A DNA stretch of 64,000 nt from CAYLGT01 sp964383465 (GCA_964383465.1 CAYLGT010000004.1:9931-73930); one strand, 5' to 3'. Counted from the stretch's first letter, positions 26,620 to 33,877 are shown. The notes: generated from the letters alone by a model not told the origin. A program made the numbers and translations.

Positions 26620-27072
26620 ATGGCAAAAGGTTTCAACAAAGTTATCCTGATGGGTAACCTCACCCGCGATCCAGAAACCAAAAGCACCACAAGCGGCCAG
26701 AGTGTTACCAACTTTAGTCTTGCCGTCAACCGAACCTGGCGCGACGCCAGCGGTGCGCAGCAAGAAGCAGTCAGCTACATCGACTGTGTGGCATGGGGTA
26801 AAGCCGGCGAAATCATCGCCCAATACCTCGGCAAAGGACGTGCAGTCCTCGTCAGCGGTCGTCTCGACCAGCGCAGCTGGGAAGACAAAGAAACCGGCGG
26901 TAAGCGCTCAAAAGTAGAAGTGGTTGTCGAAGACTTCAACTTCGTTGACAGCGGCAGCGGAGCCGGTGGTGGCGACAGCGCAGCTTCACGAACCGTCAGC
27001 GCTAAAAACGAAGAAGTCACCACGAGTGACATCGATGACCGACCAATTGATCTAAGTGAAATCCCATTTTAG
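26620..27072 (+). CDS. ssb: Single-stranded DNA-binding protein
   Basis: 150 residues. OB-fold domain 1-110 (MAKGFNKVILMGNLTRDPE, INCVAWGK-like DCVAWGKAGE, GRLDQRSW), then a short disordered linker and an acidic tip ending in EIPF, the protein-docking tail. It sits between rpsF and rpsR, the widespread operon order. Confidence 0.95.
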   Translation: MAKGFNKVILMGNLTRDPETKSTTSGQSVTNFSLAVNRTWRDASGAQQEAVSYIDCVAWGKAGEIIAQYLGKGRAVLVSGRLDQRSWEDKETGGKRSKVEVVVEDFNFVDSGSGAGGGDSAASRTVSAKNEEVTTSDIDDRPIDLSEIPF

Positions 27073-27092
27073 TTTAAGGAGAATGAAATTTT

Positions 27093-27293
27093 ATGGCTCG
27101 AAGATTTAAAAAAGATATCCCTGCATACTTTGACTACCGTGACGTCAAAACTCTGCAGCGGTTTGTAAACATTTACGGACAGATTGAACCATCTGTAAAA
27201 ACCGGCCTCAACAGCCGTCAGCAGCGCCAGCTGGCTGTCGCTATCAAGCGTGCCCGCCACCTCGCGCTCATGCCATTTGTCGCTCAGGGGTAG
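27093..27293 (+). CDS. rpsR: 30S ribosomal protein S18
   Basis: 66 residues. FDYRDVKTLQRFVN and RQQRQLAVAIKRARHLALMPF are the conserved S18 segments. Third gene of the operon; AAGGAG upstream. Confidence 0.94.
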   Translation: MARRFKKDIPAYFDYRDVKTLQRFVNIYGQIEPSVKTGLNSRQQRQLAVAIKRARHLALMPFVAQG

Positions 27294-27297
27294 TTTC

Positions 27298-27462
27298 ATG
27301 CCTGAAGGTGAAGGCTACCGACCACCATCGACCGAAGAGTTGCTAAAAGCCATCGTCCGACAGCGTGAGCATGCTCATCGCGAGACTCATATGCGACTTT
27401 TGGGCGAGTTAGGTGACGTCGCAGTTAACGAAACGGAGAAACCAGATGTATCAACCGACTGA
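27298..27462 (+). CDS. Small acidic/basic protein, unknown
   Basis: 54 residues from the ATG at 27298, 4 bp behind rpsR and overlapping the efp start by 17 bp, so translational coupling is likely. Sequence starts MPEGEGYRPPSTEELLKAI and is predicted helical. No family recognised. Confidence 0.55.
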   Translation: MPEGEGYRPPSTEELLKAIVRQREHAHRETHMRLLGELGDVAVNETEKPDVSTD

Positions 27463-28006
27463 TCTGAAAAAAGGCACCGTCGTACAGATAGACGGACAGC
27501 CATTTCGTGTTATGGAGTACGCCCAGAAAGTTATGGGGCGAGGTGGTTCAATTGTGAACGTGAAACTTCGTAACCTCATGACGGGAGCGGTAATCCCTAA
27601 AACGTTTAAAGGCCAGGACAAAATCGAACCGGCTGAAGTGCGGACTCGCAAGGTGCAGTATTTGTATAACGATGGCACCGATTTTCACTTCATGGATCCA
27701 GAGACGTTCGAACAGTTTCAGCTCTCAAACGAAGAAGTTGAAGAAGCTCGTGACTACATGAAGGACGGAGACGAAGTCGGGCTTCAGTTCTTCGGTGACA
27801 AGGTTATCAACGTAGAACTGCCGAAAAATCTCTATCTCGAAGTTACCTACGCTGAAGACGTGGTAAAAGGCGACACCACGAGTAGTGTTCTCAAAGACGC
27901 CACGCTCGAAACCGGCAAGGTCGTGAAAGTTCCTGCTTTTATCAAGGTGGGTGACATCATCTCTGTCGATACCGCAACTGGCGAATATCGCGAACGAAAG
28001 AAGTAG
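27446..28006 (+). CDS. efp: Elongation factor P with Arg at the tip position
   Basis: 186 residues, three OB-like domains. It promotes peptide bonds at polyproline stretches. The ATG at 27446 has GGAG 6 nt upstream; an earlier in-frame start is rejected. The loop that usually reads KPGKG reads KVMGRGG, so the residue equivalent to E. coli Lys34 is Arg. No modification gene (epmA, earP, ymfI) is visible in this window. tlyA begins 2 bp downstream. Confidence 0.93.
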   Translation: MYQPTDLKKGTVVQIDGQPFRVMEYAQKVMGRGGSIVNVKLRNLMTGAVIPKTFKGQDKIEPAEVRTRKVQYLYNDGTDFHFMDPETFEQFQLSNEEVEEARDYMKDGDEVGLQFFGDKVINVELPKNLYLEVTYAEDVVKGDTTSSVLKDATLETGKVVKVPAFIKVGDIISVDTATGEYRERKK

Positions 28007-28008
28007 TA

Positions 28009-28734
28009 GTGAGGCGGCGTCTCGACGTTGAGTTAGTTGCACGGCGACTTGTCGTGTCCCGGTCTCAGGCCGAAAGCTGGATCAAGCTCGGTCAGGTGCT
28101 GGTTGACGGCCGCGTCGCGAAAAAACCTGGTTTACAAGTAACGCCAGAGACTCCTATACAGTTGCTCGCAAAAGAGCAGTATGTCTCGAGGGCGGGCTTG
28201 AAGCTAGCCAGCGTAGCGCGCGCTTTGTCTCTTAATTTCAAAGATGCCGTCGTGCTCGATGTTGGCAGCAGTACTGGCGGCTTTACGGACTTCGCGCTGC
28301 GCCATGGGGCGCAAAAAGTCTTCGCAGTCGATGTTGGCACCGACCAACTGCACCCCAGTCTCCGGTCCGACCGGCGTATTGAGCTCCATGAAAAAACTGA
28401 CATCCGTGACTTTACTCCTAGTGAAACACCTGGGATTGTAGTGATCGATGTGAGTTTTATTAGTCTGCGTGAAATTTTAGGTCATGTAGCCCGCATCTCT
28501 GGACCAAAGACTCAAGTAGTCGCTATGGTAAAACCGCAGTTTGAAGCTGGACGGCACCAGGTAAACAAAGGGGTTATCAAAAACGACTCCGTCAGACGTA
28601 GTATCCTCCAGGACTTTGAGTCGTGGGTGCGGCAGTATTTTGTCATCATGGAGAAAGCGGACAGTGAAGTAGCGGGTGCGAAGGGGAATCGTGAACGATT
28701 CTATCTTCTCCGAAGAGAAAAAGATTTACAATAG
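28009..28734 (+). CDS. tlyA: TlyA-family rRNA 2'-O-methyltransferase
   Basis: 241 residues, GTG start. An S4 RNA-binding domain (1-65, RRLVVSRSQAESWIKLGQVLVDG) precedes an FtsJ-like Rossmann domain with the SAM motif LDVGSSTGGFTD (about 82-93) and VVIDVSFISLRE. TlyA methylates ribose in 16S and 23S rRNA. The -35 box of the next gene lies inside the final codons. Confidence 0.92.
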   Translation: MRRRLDVELVARRLVVSRSQAESWIKLGQVLVDGRVAKKPGLQVTPETPIQLLAKEQYVSRAGLKLASVARALSLNFKDAVVLDVGSSTGGFTDFALRHGAQKVFAVDVGTDQLHPSLRSDRRIELHEKTDIRDFTPSETPGIVVIDVSFISLREILGHVARISGPKTQVVAMVKPQFEAGRHQVNKGVIKNDSVRRSILQDFESWVRQYFVIMEKADSEVAGAKGNRERFYLLRREKDLQ

Positions 28735-28753
28735 TTTAATTCTATGGTATAGT
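28725..28753 (+). promoter_or_regulatory. Full promoter of the 28909 secreted-protein gene
   Basis: TTTACA (28725-28730), 17-bp spacer, TATAGT (28748-28753) with TGG before the -10. Predicted start near 28760. Confidence 0.65.
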
Positions 28754-28759
28754 GACTTT

Positions 28760-28908
28760 ACCAGACCAAGTTTGGTGTCTGATCACCCATTACGACTGAA
28801 GTGAATATCCGAAGGTGGATAGAGAGCATTGTCAGGGTGACAGTTGCTCTTTCACAGTCAGTTTTATGATCAGTCACACGAACATCATCTCGAGAGAAAG
28901 ACAGTGAC
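28760..28908 (+). promoter_or_regulatory. Folded 149-nt leader with multi-branched pairing
   Basis: Nested complementary segments: CTGATCA (28779-28785) with TGATCAG (28867-28873); inside it GACT/AGTC and GTGAA/TTCAC (28794-28805 with 28851-28859); inside that two hairpins, TATCC/GGATA (28806-28821) and AGAGCA-TGTCA-ggg-TGACA-TGCTCT (28823-28850). This is a three-way junction. There is no T run, so it is not a simple terminator. It is a candidate cis-regulatory or mRNA-stabilising RNA. Confidence 0.55.
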
Positions 28909-29682
28909 ATGAACTATTCCCGCGTCGTGCTGGCAGCTGTGGTTGGGTTCCTGATGGGATCCTTCATGGCAACGCCGGCTCAGGCTGCAGATGTACACAA
29001 GCAGAAGGCTGTCTACGCCTGCGCCTACAACGGCACCAAGGGCGTCGACGAGATCCTCAATGGCGTCGTCAAGCTCAAGTCCTCAGCCCTGCGCACCCAG
29101 GGGTGGACCGGCAAGGTCGGGCGATGGCTGCCCGGTACGACCGACAGGCTCTATGTCATCGGTCGTGCTGTGGCGCCCAGGCCATCCGCCGAGAGCTGCC
29201 CGCAGCCGATCGGCGCCGAACCGGTGCAGCCGGCCGGCGAGTCCGACTTCAGTGCGTCATGCACGATGCTGTTCGTCGACTATCCGCTCAACCAGGCGCC
29301 GGCCAACGCGCCGTTTGAATACCTGGTCGATGGCGTCTCGCTCGGCGAAAACTTCGTCGGCTATGCCTTCCCCGGGCAAGGGCTTCACACTCTGACGCTC
29401 CGTGTTGCCGGACAGCAGGTCGACAGTGACGAGGTGCGCATTCTGGCCTGCCAGGGAGCTTTCTCTGGCGTGTCGGACTTCAGCATCTCCTCCACCATGC
29501 TGTTCGTCGAGGCGCCGATGAATCAGACGCCCCCCGAGGCCAACTACGAGTACTTCGTTGACGGCGTCTCGCTCGGTGTCAACTTCGAGGGCTATGCCTA
29601 CCCGGGAGCGGGGAAGCACACCCTTGTTCTCAAGGTCGGGCCGGAGGTTGTCGACAGCGACACCTTCACGCTCTTCGGCTGA
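28909..29682 (+). CDS. Secreted protein with tandem duplicated domain
   Basis: 257 residues. Signal peptide about 1-26, cutting after ATPAQA. A small cysteine-containing N-terminal region (27-105) is followed by two copies of a roughly 70-residue module: both begin SDFS, then TMLFV, a Y-F/L-VDGVSLG core, GYA[FY]PG, HTL and VDSD. The modules look like beta-sandwiches. G/C-ending codons dominate. No enzyme motif; an adhesive or binding role is likely. It forms a single-gene unit with its own promoter, leader and terminator. Confidence 0.75.
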   Translation: MNYSRVVLAAVVGFLMGSFMATPAQAADVHKQKAVYACAYNGTKGVDEILNGVVKLKSSALRTQGWTGKVGRWLPGTTDRLYVIGRAVAPRPSAESCPQPIGAEPVQPAGESDFSASCTMLFVDYPLNQAPANAPFEYLVDGVSLGENFVGYAFPGQGLHTLTLRVAGQQVDSDEVRILACQGAFSGVSDFSISSTMLFVEAPMNQTPPEANYEYFVDGVSLGVNFEGYAYPGAGKHTLVLKVGPEVVDSDTFTLFG

Positions 29683-29711
29683 TCATCTGAGCTTCGGCTC
29701 CTGACGAAAGA

Positions 29712-29760
29712 GTTCGCCCGCCTCGATGCAGTCTGACTGCAAAGAGGCGGGCGTTCTTCA
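29712..29760 (+). terminator. Intrinsic terminator of the 28909 gene
   Basis: CGCCCGCCTC (29715-29724) pairs with GAGGCGGGCG (29744-29753), enclosing GCAGTC/GACTGC; TTCTTCAT follows. Confidence 0.75.
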
Positions 29761-29769
29761 TACACAAAC

Positions 29770-29798
29770 TTTACTTTTATCCATAATCATGATACAAT
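29770..29798 (+). promoter_or_regulatory. Full promoter of the 29983 gene
   Basis: TTTACT (29770-29775), 17-bp spacer ending TGA, TACAAT (29793-29798). Predicted start near 29805. Confidence 0.65.
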
Positions 29799-29804
29799 TG
29801 TAAG

Positions 29805-29982
29805 ACTAACCTTTTGTAATTGGTTGGCGATGCTGAGGTGTGCCGAGTGTAATTGTTATGATTGCGCTGCTCGGCAGCAGCAGCTTTCATAATTCGGTTT
29901 TAGCGAAAATATCTCAGCTTGGTCTGTCGTTTACAAACGGTCAGTTTCCCGAGAAACAATATCCCAAGGGGGGAATTGAGAC
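29805..29982 (+). promoter_or_regulatory. Folded 178-nt leader
   Basis: Segments able to pair include AACC/GGTT, an outer GCTGAG/CTCAGC enclosing TGCCGAG/CTCGGCA, a CTG..GTTT-ac-AAAC..CAG hairpin and GTTTC-ccga-GAAAC just before the ribosome binding site. There is no evident small ORF. Confidence 0.45.
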
Positions 29983-31251
29983 ATGAGTTCGCGCCTACGC
30001 AGGGCGGCCATCGGCGGTACCACCGTCGTACTAGTTGCCTCTGCGATCGTGGGGATCAGCGCTGGTTCTGCCAGCGCCCATCACCCCATACTCAGTGGGT
30101 CGGCGGTCTGCGACAAGACCACCGGCCAGCTCAACATCGAGCTGCAAGCGGTGTCGGATGCTCCCTCAAGGGGCAAGTTCTGGCAGTTGAACTCGGCATC
30201 ACCGAGCCTCAACTGGCAGCTCGGCAAGGCCAACCGTCGCAACGAGTCCAACTCGTTCACGGCGGTCCTGCCGAACGTCACGGTGGCCAAGGCCTATGAC
30301 TTCACGGTCAGCGCCTCCTGGTTCACCTCGGTGACGACCGACACGGTCAACGTTGGCCCGATCAGTGGCACCGCCACTGTGACGGTGACGAAGGCCATGC
30401 TCGACGCCTGCAAGCCGAACGTCGTCAAGGACGCCTCGGCGTCTCTGACGACGACTCCTGCGACCTGTGACGCCCCCGAGGCGTTGGTCTATGGAGCGAT
30501 CGCCAATGCGACGTGGTCGGGTACGCCCGACGGCACTCAGGGTCCTGGAAGCTACCACGTGGTGGCGACCGGAGACCCTGGGCCGCCACCGCACGTTTTC
30601 GGCGACGGCAGCAGCACCAAGGTGTTCGACGGCACACTGTCAGACAAGCTGGATCCGAACGACCATCCCGAGTGTCGTTCGCTTCAGCCGCCTGACGTGA
30701 CGCGGCATCAGACCGCACGCGGCTGTGATCTCAGCGCCTATGGTGACGGCTTCGTGCCGGGAGCCATCGGCCGCACCGGCAAGGAAGCCTATGTCTGGAG
30801 CCCCGAGCTTCGTGACTGGGTTCTCTCCGGTGTCGTCAACTGGGATCCGTGGTTCCAGATCACCGTCTGGAACCAGGCGCAGCAGGTTCGACACGGCTGT
30901 GTGGCGCCGCCCGTGGTCAAGCCGCGTGGCAACGTGAGCTGTGGGTGCGATGGTGACCCTCGCGGTCACCTGAACAACCGTCAGTCCACGGTGTCTGCCT
31001 CGGTGGTCGCCAAGGTGGTGGCTCCGAGCGGCAAGCTCCTGTACCGTCACGTCTACAACGTGGCGGCAGGGGTGGAGCGTGACATCAGTTTCGGCGGCCA
31101 CCACAAGTATCCGCCGGGCTCACGTGTCGTGCTCCGTCTGAAGGGTGGCAAGGTGCTCGACTCTGAGACCGTGCTGCCTCGTTGCCCGGGTCCCCCGGAC
31201 AGCGGCACCAAGCAGGCGCCTGAGGCATTTCCCGCGGTCCCAAAAGTCTGA
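29983..31251 (+). CDS. Secreted two-domain protein; last codons form a -1 frameshift site
   Basis: 422 residues. Signal peptide about 1-32 (cut after GSASA). An N-terminal beta domain opens with the C-D-K-T-T-G-Q-L pattern shared with its paralogs; a His/Pro-rich middle (about 190-235) contains DPGPPPHVFGDGSSTKVFDG; the C-terminal domain (about 316-400) starts GNVSCGCDG..LNNRQSTV and is homologous to the ends of the 31948 and 45564 proteins. The final codons overlap CCCAAAA (31239-31245). A -1 shift there adds 147 residues of a sortase-like domain, giving a 568-residue product. No terminator lies between the two frames. Confidence 0.8.
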   Translation: MSSRLRRAAIGGTTVVLVASAIVGISAGSASAHHPILSGSAVCDKTTGQLNIELQAVSDAPSRGKFWQLNSASPSLNWQLGKANRRNESNSFTAVLPNVTVAKAYDFTVSASWFTSVTTDTVNVGPISGTATVTVTKAMLDACKPNVVKDASASLTTTPATCDAPEALVYGAIANATWSGTPDGTQGPGSYHVVATGDPGPPPHVFGDGSSTKVFDGTLSDKLDPNDHPECRSLQPPDVTRHQTARGCDLSAYGDGFVPGAIGRTGKEAYVWSPELRDWVLSGVVNWDPWFQITVWNQAQQVRHGCVAPPVVKPRGNVSCGCDGDPRGHLNNRQSTVSASVVAKVVAPSGKLLYRHVYNVAAGVERDISFGGHHKYPPGSRVVLRLKGGKVLDSETVLPRCPGPPDSGTKQAPEAFPAVPKV

Positions 31252-31277
31252 CGACGGTCGGTCGCAAGGCGACCGTC
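31239..31277 (+). promoter_or_regulatory. Candidate programmed -1 ribosomal frameshift signal
   Basis: The heptamer C CCA AAA (31239-31245) is in the correct X XXY YYZ phase. A 7-nt spacer contains the stop codon. GACGGTCG (31253-31260) then pairs perfectly with CGACCGTC (31270-31277); an alternative CGGTCGC-aag-GCGACCG hairpin overlaps it. No T run follows, so it is not a terminator. Confidence 0.6.
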
Positions 31278-31289
31278 AAAGCTTATGGG

Positions 31290-31688
31290 ATGAAGATTCC
31301 AAGTATGTATCCGGGCAAGTTTCGGGTGCTGCCTAGGTCTTTGAACGCCGCGGGCGCTATCAGTATGGGGTCAAGCGTCAAGGTGGGTTACACCTGGCGC
31401 CTGAGCGACCAGCTGATGGCGTGCCATACCAAGCACGATGGCGGGGGAGTGTGCAACCGGTTGTATACGCTCCACCCTGGATCTCGTGTCTACGAGTTTC
31501 GGGGTGGTACGCGGCTGACCGGTCACGTCACTACCGTGATCAATCGTCATGGCATCAGTCCGAAGCAGATGAATCGGATCTACGCCGACGAGACAGGTAA
31601 GTGGATCGCCACTTGCTGGATCAAGAAATATCGCAACGGGTCATACCATAACTGGAAGACCCTGGTGCGGTACGTCATCGATCGCTAA
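31290..31688 (+). CDS. Sortase-like domain in the -1 frame of the 29983 gene
   Basis: 132 residues from the first ATG, but the frame is open from 31224 and the residues before the ATG (SLTTVGRKATVKAYG) read as real protein. A sortase pattern is visible: an early KIPSM with VLPRSLNAAG, His46 in ACHTKH, RLYTLHPGSRVYEF, Cys109 in IATCW and Arg127 in LVRYV. His-Cys spacing is 63 and Cys-Arg 18, close to sortases (64 and 13 in SrtA). On its own it has no signal peptide or membrane helix, so export seems to need fusion to the upstream protein by frameshifting. A separate gene, or a 1-nt assembly error in the A run, are the alternatives. Confidence 0.6.
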   Translation: MKIPSMYPGKFRVLPRSLNAAGAISMGSSVKVGYTWRLSDQLMACHTKHDGGGVCNRLYTLHPGSRVYEFRGGTRLTGHVTTVINRHGISPKQMNRIYADETGKWIATCWIKKYRNGSYHNWKTLVRYVIDR

Positions 31689-31699
31689 GGCCGAATTTG

Positions 31700-31746
31700 G
31701 CCCGGGTTTTGTGCGCATTCCAGCGTATGAAACCCGGGCTATTTTC
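31700..31746 (+). terminator. Intrinsic terminator of the 29983-31688 unit
   Basis: GCCCGGGTTT (31700-31709) pairs with AAACCCGGGC (31730-31739), followed by TATTTTCTT. Confidence 0.75.
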
Positions 31747-31757
31747 TTATCGATATA

Positions 31758-31786
31758 TTGACAATTATAATTTTTATGCCATAGTC
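31758..31786 (+). promoter_or_regulatory. Promoter of the 31948 gene
   Basis: TTGACA (31758-31763) followed 16-17 bp later by CATAGT/ATAGTC with TGC. A TATAAT at 31766 lies too close to this -35 but could work with an upstream one, so the exact start is uncertain. Confidence 0.5.
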
Positions 31787-31791
31787 CTTAC

Positions 31792-31947
31792 AGATCGAAT
31801 ACATACATTCGGTTGATCGTTTACTCGTTCGGCACATGTCTTGTTGCCGTATCGTAGGCTCGCTGTTGGCGCAATGATTTCGTGTGCCCACCGCTGGCCT
31901 ACGGTAGGTCGCCTGGCTTTTTTGCCAGACAAGCATGAGGAGAAACC
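31792..31947 (+). promoter_or_regulatory. Folded leader of about 156 nt
   Basis: Pairings include CGAAT/ATTCG, CGGCA/TGCCG, an outer CGTAGGC (31853-31859) with GCCTACG (31897-31903) enclosing GGCGCA/TGTGCC, and CTGGC-TTTTTT-GCCAG (31913-31928) just before GAGGAG. Confidence 0.45.
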
Positions 31948-32886
31948 ATGTTCCAGCGCAACGCTCTCGGCGTGGCAGGACGTGCGGTGGCAACTCTGGT
32001 TGTCCCCACGCTCATCGCCAGCGCCTTGATGATTACTACGGCCTCGTCGGCTCAGGCTGATGACCGTCATATCGACCCCAGCTCCCTCGAGACCCTCCAG
32101 GCACAGGTCTGGTGTTCGGCGGGCAAGGGAACCGTCGTCATCTCAACCCACAACAGCCTGCCGGCTGTGTCAGATGTCGACAACAGTTTGTCAGTGACGG
32201 CGCGCCTTGGGGATGCACCGGACGCTCCGACCGATGGTCCTTTCGTCATGAATCCCGGTAGCTACCATACCTTTGTCGTCCCCACCGGGATGGCTCAGGT
32301 GCCTGCGGGGCACATCACGTTCATCCAAACCTGGGCCGATGGCTCCGGGTACAACGACGAGCGGGGGGTTGCCTACGCGGCGAAGGACTGCCGATTCCCG
32401 GTTAGTCCGGTAGTGGACACGGTTCGCAGTGCAACCTGCGCTAACCCCGACCTCATCGTGAAGGGTGCCGATTACTTCCCGGGTCTGACCTGGGATCCGG
32501 CCGGTGCTGTCACTCTGGCTCAGGGTGAGGCCGTCACGTTCAGTGCCATCATCGACGAGACCATCTCTCGTCAGGCGGGTGGTGTGTCGTCGGTGACGAT
32601 TACCAACGACTTCGTCTGTCTGCGCCCCTACGGTCGCATCTGGCGCAATCATGGTAATCCCTGGGCGAGGCTCAACAACAGCTGGTCCGATGGCGCGGTC
32701 CGCTACCACGTCTGGGCGTTCAAACGCCGGACGGGGCAGGTGCTCTTCGACGCTACCTATAGCGTCGGAGCTGGCAAGGCTAGGCAGATCTCTCTCGGTG
32801 GAGATCGGCGCTTCCATGGTGGGACTGTCATCAAGATCAGGGCCAACAACAAGCTGCTGGATCGAGTGCGGTTCCATCACGACTAA
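31948..32886 (+). CDS. Secreted Ig-like protein, paralog of 29983
   Basis: 312 residues. Signal peptide about 1-37 (cut near SSAQA). The mature N-terminus has W-C-S-A-G-K-G-T-V-V, the same cysteine-glycine-strand opening as its paralogs. The C-terminal domain (229-312) reads GRIWRNHGNPWARLNNSWSD, then YSVGAGKARQISLGG and aligns with residues 316-400 of the 29983 protein. No catalytic motif. GC-rich codons; single-gene unit with tandem terminators. Confidence 0.75.
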   Translation: MFQRNALGVAGRAVATLVVPTLIASALMITTASSAQADDRHIDPSSLETLQAQVWCSAGKGTVVISTHNSLPAVSDVDNSLSVTARLGDAPDAPTDGPFVMNPGSYHTFVVPTGMAQVPAGHITFIQTWADGSGYNDERGVAYAAKDCRFPVSPVVDTVRSATCANPDLIVKGADYFPGLTWDPAGAVTLAQGEAVTFSAIIDETISRQAGGVSSVTITNDFVCLRPYGRIWRNHGNPWARLNNSWSDGAVRYHVWAFKRRTGQVLFDATYSVGAGKARQISLGGDRRFHGGTVIKIRANNKLLDRVRFHHD

Positions 32887-32901
32887 TTCGTAACCGGCAG
32901 A

Positions 32902-32968
32902 GGGTGGGCGACGGAATACTCCGTCGCCCACCCAAACACTACTCAAGACCTCGAGGGGTCTTTTTTTT
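32902..32968 (+). terminator. Tandem intrinsic terminators after the 31948 gene
   Basis: First stem GGGTGGGCGACGGA / TCCGTCGCCCACCC (32902-32933, 14 bp, 4-nt loop). Second stem AAGACC / GGTCTT (32945-32962) running into eight T. The second is the classical terminator. Confidence 0.9.
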
Positions 32969-32986
32969 GTGTCCATAGGGTAAAGA

Positions 32987-33015
32987 TTGACAATTTATAC
33001 TGTTTATGATAAAAT
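32987..33015 (+). promoter_or_regulatory. Strong full promoter of the 33115 gene
   Basis: TTGACA (32987-32992), 17-bp spacer ending TGA, TAAAAT (33010-33015). Predicted start near 33022. Confidence 0.75.
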
Positions 33016-33021
33016 AAAAAG

Positions 33022-33114
33022 GTTACTGTCGGAGATCTGTCTTCTGCAGTAAAGCCCTCGGGCTTCAAATACTCGAGTGTTTCATCTCCGACTCTCTATC
33101 CTAGGAGCTTCCCT
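33022..33114 (+). promoter_or_regulatory. Compact folded leader
   Basis: GTCGGAGAT (33028-33036) pairs with ATCTCCGAC (33084-33092). Inside is AAGCCC-tc-GGGCTT (33052-33065). The ribosome binding site AGGAG (33103-33107) lies outside the stem. Confidence 0.55.
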
Positions 33115-33864
33115 GTGACTCTTTTCAAGCGTTTTTGCGCAGCCGTCAGCATGGCTCTGCTGGTCGGTCTCTGCCCGGACTTGGCTTCGGTGGTTCACGC
33201 CGCCGAGGCTGCGCCGGTCATGGCGACCAACCTGCAGCGGGACACCGACTGCGACCAGCGAAGTGGTCAGATCCGGGTTGTCGTGCATGAGCCGATTCGT
33301 CGGCTCGGCTATGGCATCCCGGACAGTGACATCATCGTCTGGACCCGCAAGGGCGGTGTCGCGGCTGGTATCTACCGGCTGAACCTGCCCAAGCAGGCGT
33401 TCGGCAGCAAGGTCTCGTGGCTGGCGGTTGCGCTCAAGCGTGACGGCAGCATCGAGGTCGGCGACCGCTACACCTTCCGTCGTCCCGAGCGAGCGGCTTG
33501 CGTGTTCAAGCAGCGTCTGCAGCTGAGCTCCTACGACGACCAGGTCAACCAGCGCTGCCCGAAGGGGAGCGACAGCCTGTTCATCGTTGGCATCTGGGTG
33601 CGCACTGGCACGCCCGGCTATATCGTCCGCGGAGGTTCCGCTCAGCTGACCAAGCTCAGCGGATTCCCGTTCGCGGCCGATGGCATCATCGATCACGTCT
33701 CTTCGGAGCGACTGGTCGAGTACACCCTCGTCGCCGGTCGCAAGACTCGAGTCCAGTTGGATTCGGATCAGAACACGGCCTGGCCGGTGGTCACGTCTTC
33801 ACCTGGGGTCCAGCTGGACTCGCTGGTGTTTCGCACCTGCGTGAACAACCAGGAGAACACGTGA
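33115..33864 (+). CDS. Secreted protein, distant member of the Ig-like family
   Basis: 249 residues, GTG start with AGGAG 7 nt upstream. Signal peptide about 1-32. The mature N-terminus has D-C-D-Q-R-S-G-Q-I, matching the paralog opening. The C-terminal VEYTLVAGRKTRVQLDSD resembles the [YxV]xAGxxRxI strand of the relatives, but overall similarity is weak. Four to five cysteines. No catalytic motif. Confidence 0.7.
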   Translation: MTLFKRFCAAVSMALLVGLCPDLASVVHAAEAAPVMATNLQRDTDCDQRSGQIRVVVHEPIRRLGYGIPDSDIIVWTRKGGVAAGIYRLNLPKQAFGSKVSWLAVALKRDGSIEVGDRYTFRRPERAACVFKQRLQLSSYDDQVNQRCPKGSDSLFIVGIWVRTGTPGYIVRGGSAQLTKLSGFPFAADGIIDHVSSERLVEYTLVAGRKTRVQLDSDQNTAWPVVTSSPGVQLDSLVFRTCVNNQENT

Positions 33865-33877
33865 GTCGGAGAACGAA

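Noticed and set aside
31253..31277. Hairpin after the 29983 stop as an intrinsic terminator
   Set aside because: It is followed by CAAAGC rather than a T run, and a clear terminator lies at 31700-31746.
32191..32976. Minus-strand frame opposite the 31948 gene
   Set aside because: It is composition-driven, covers the strong terminators and has no domain or start signals.
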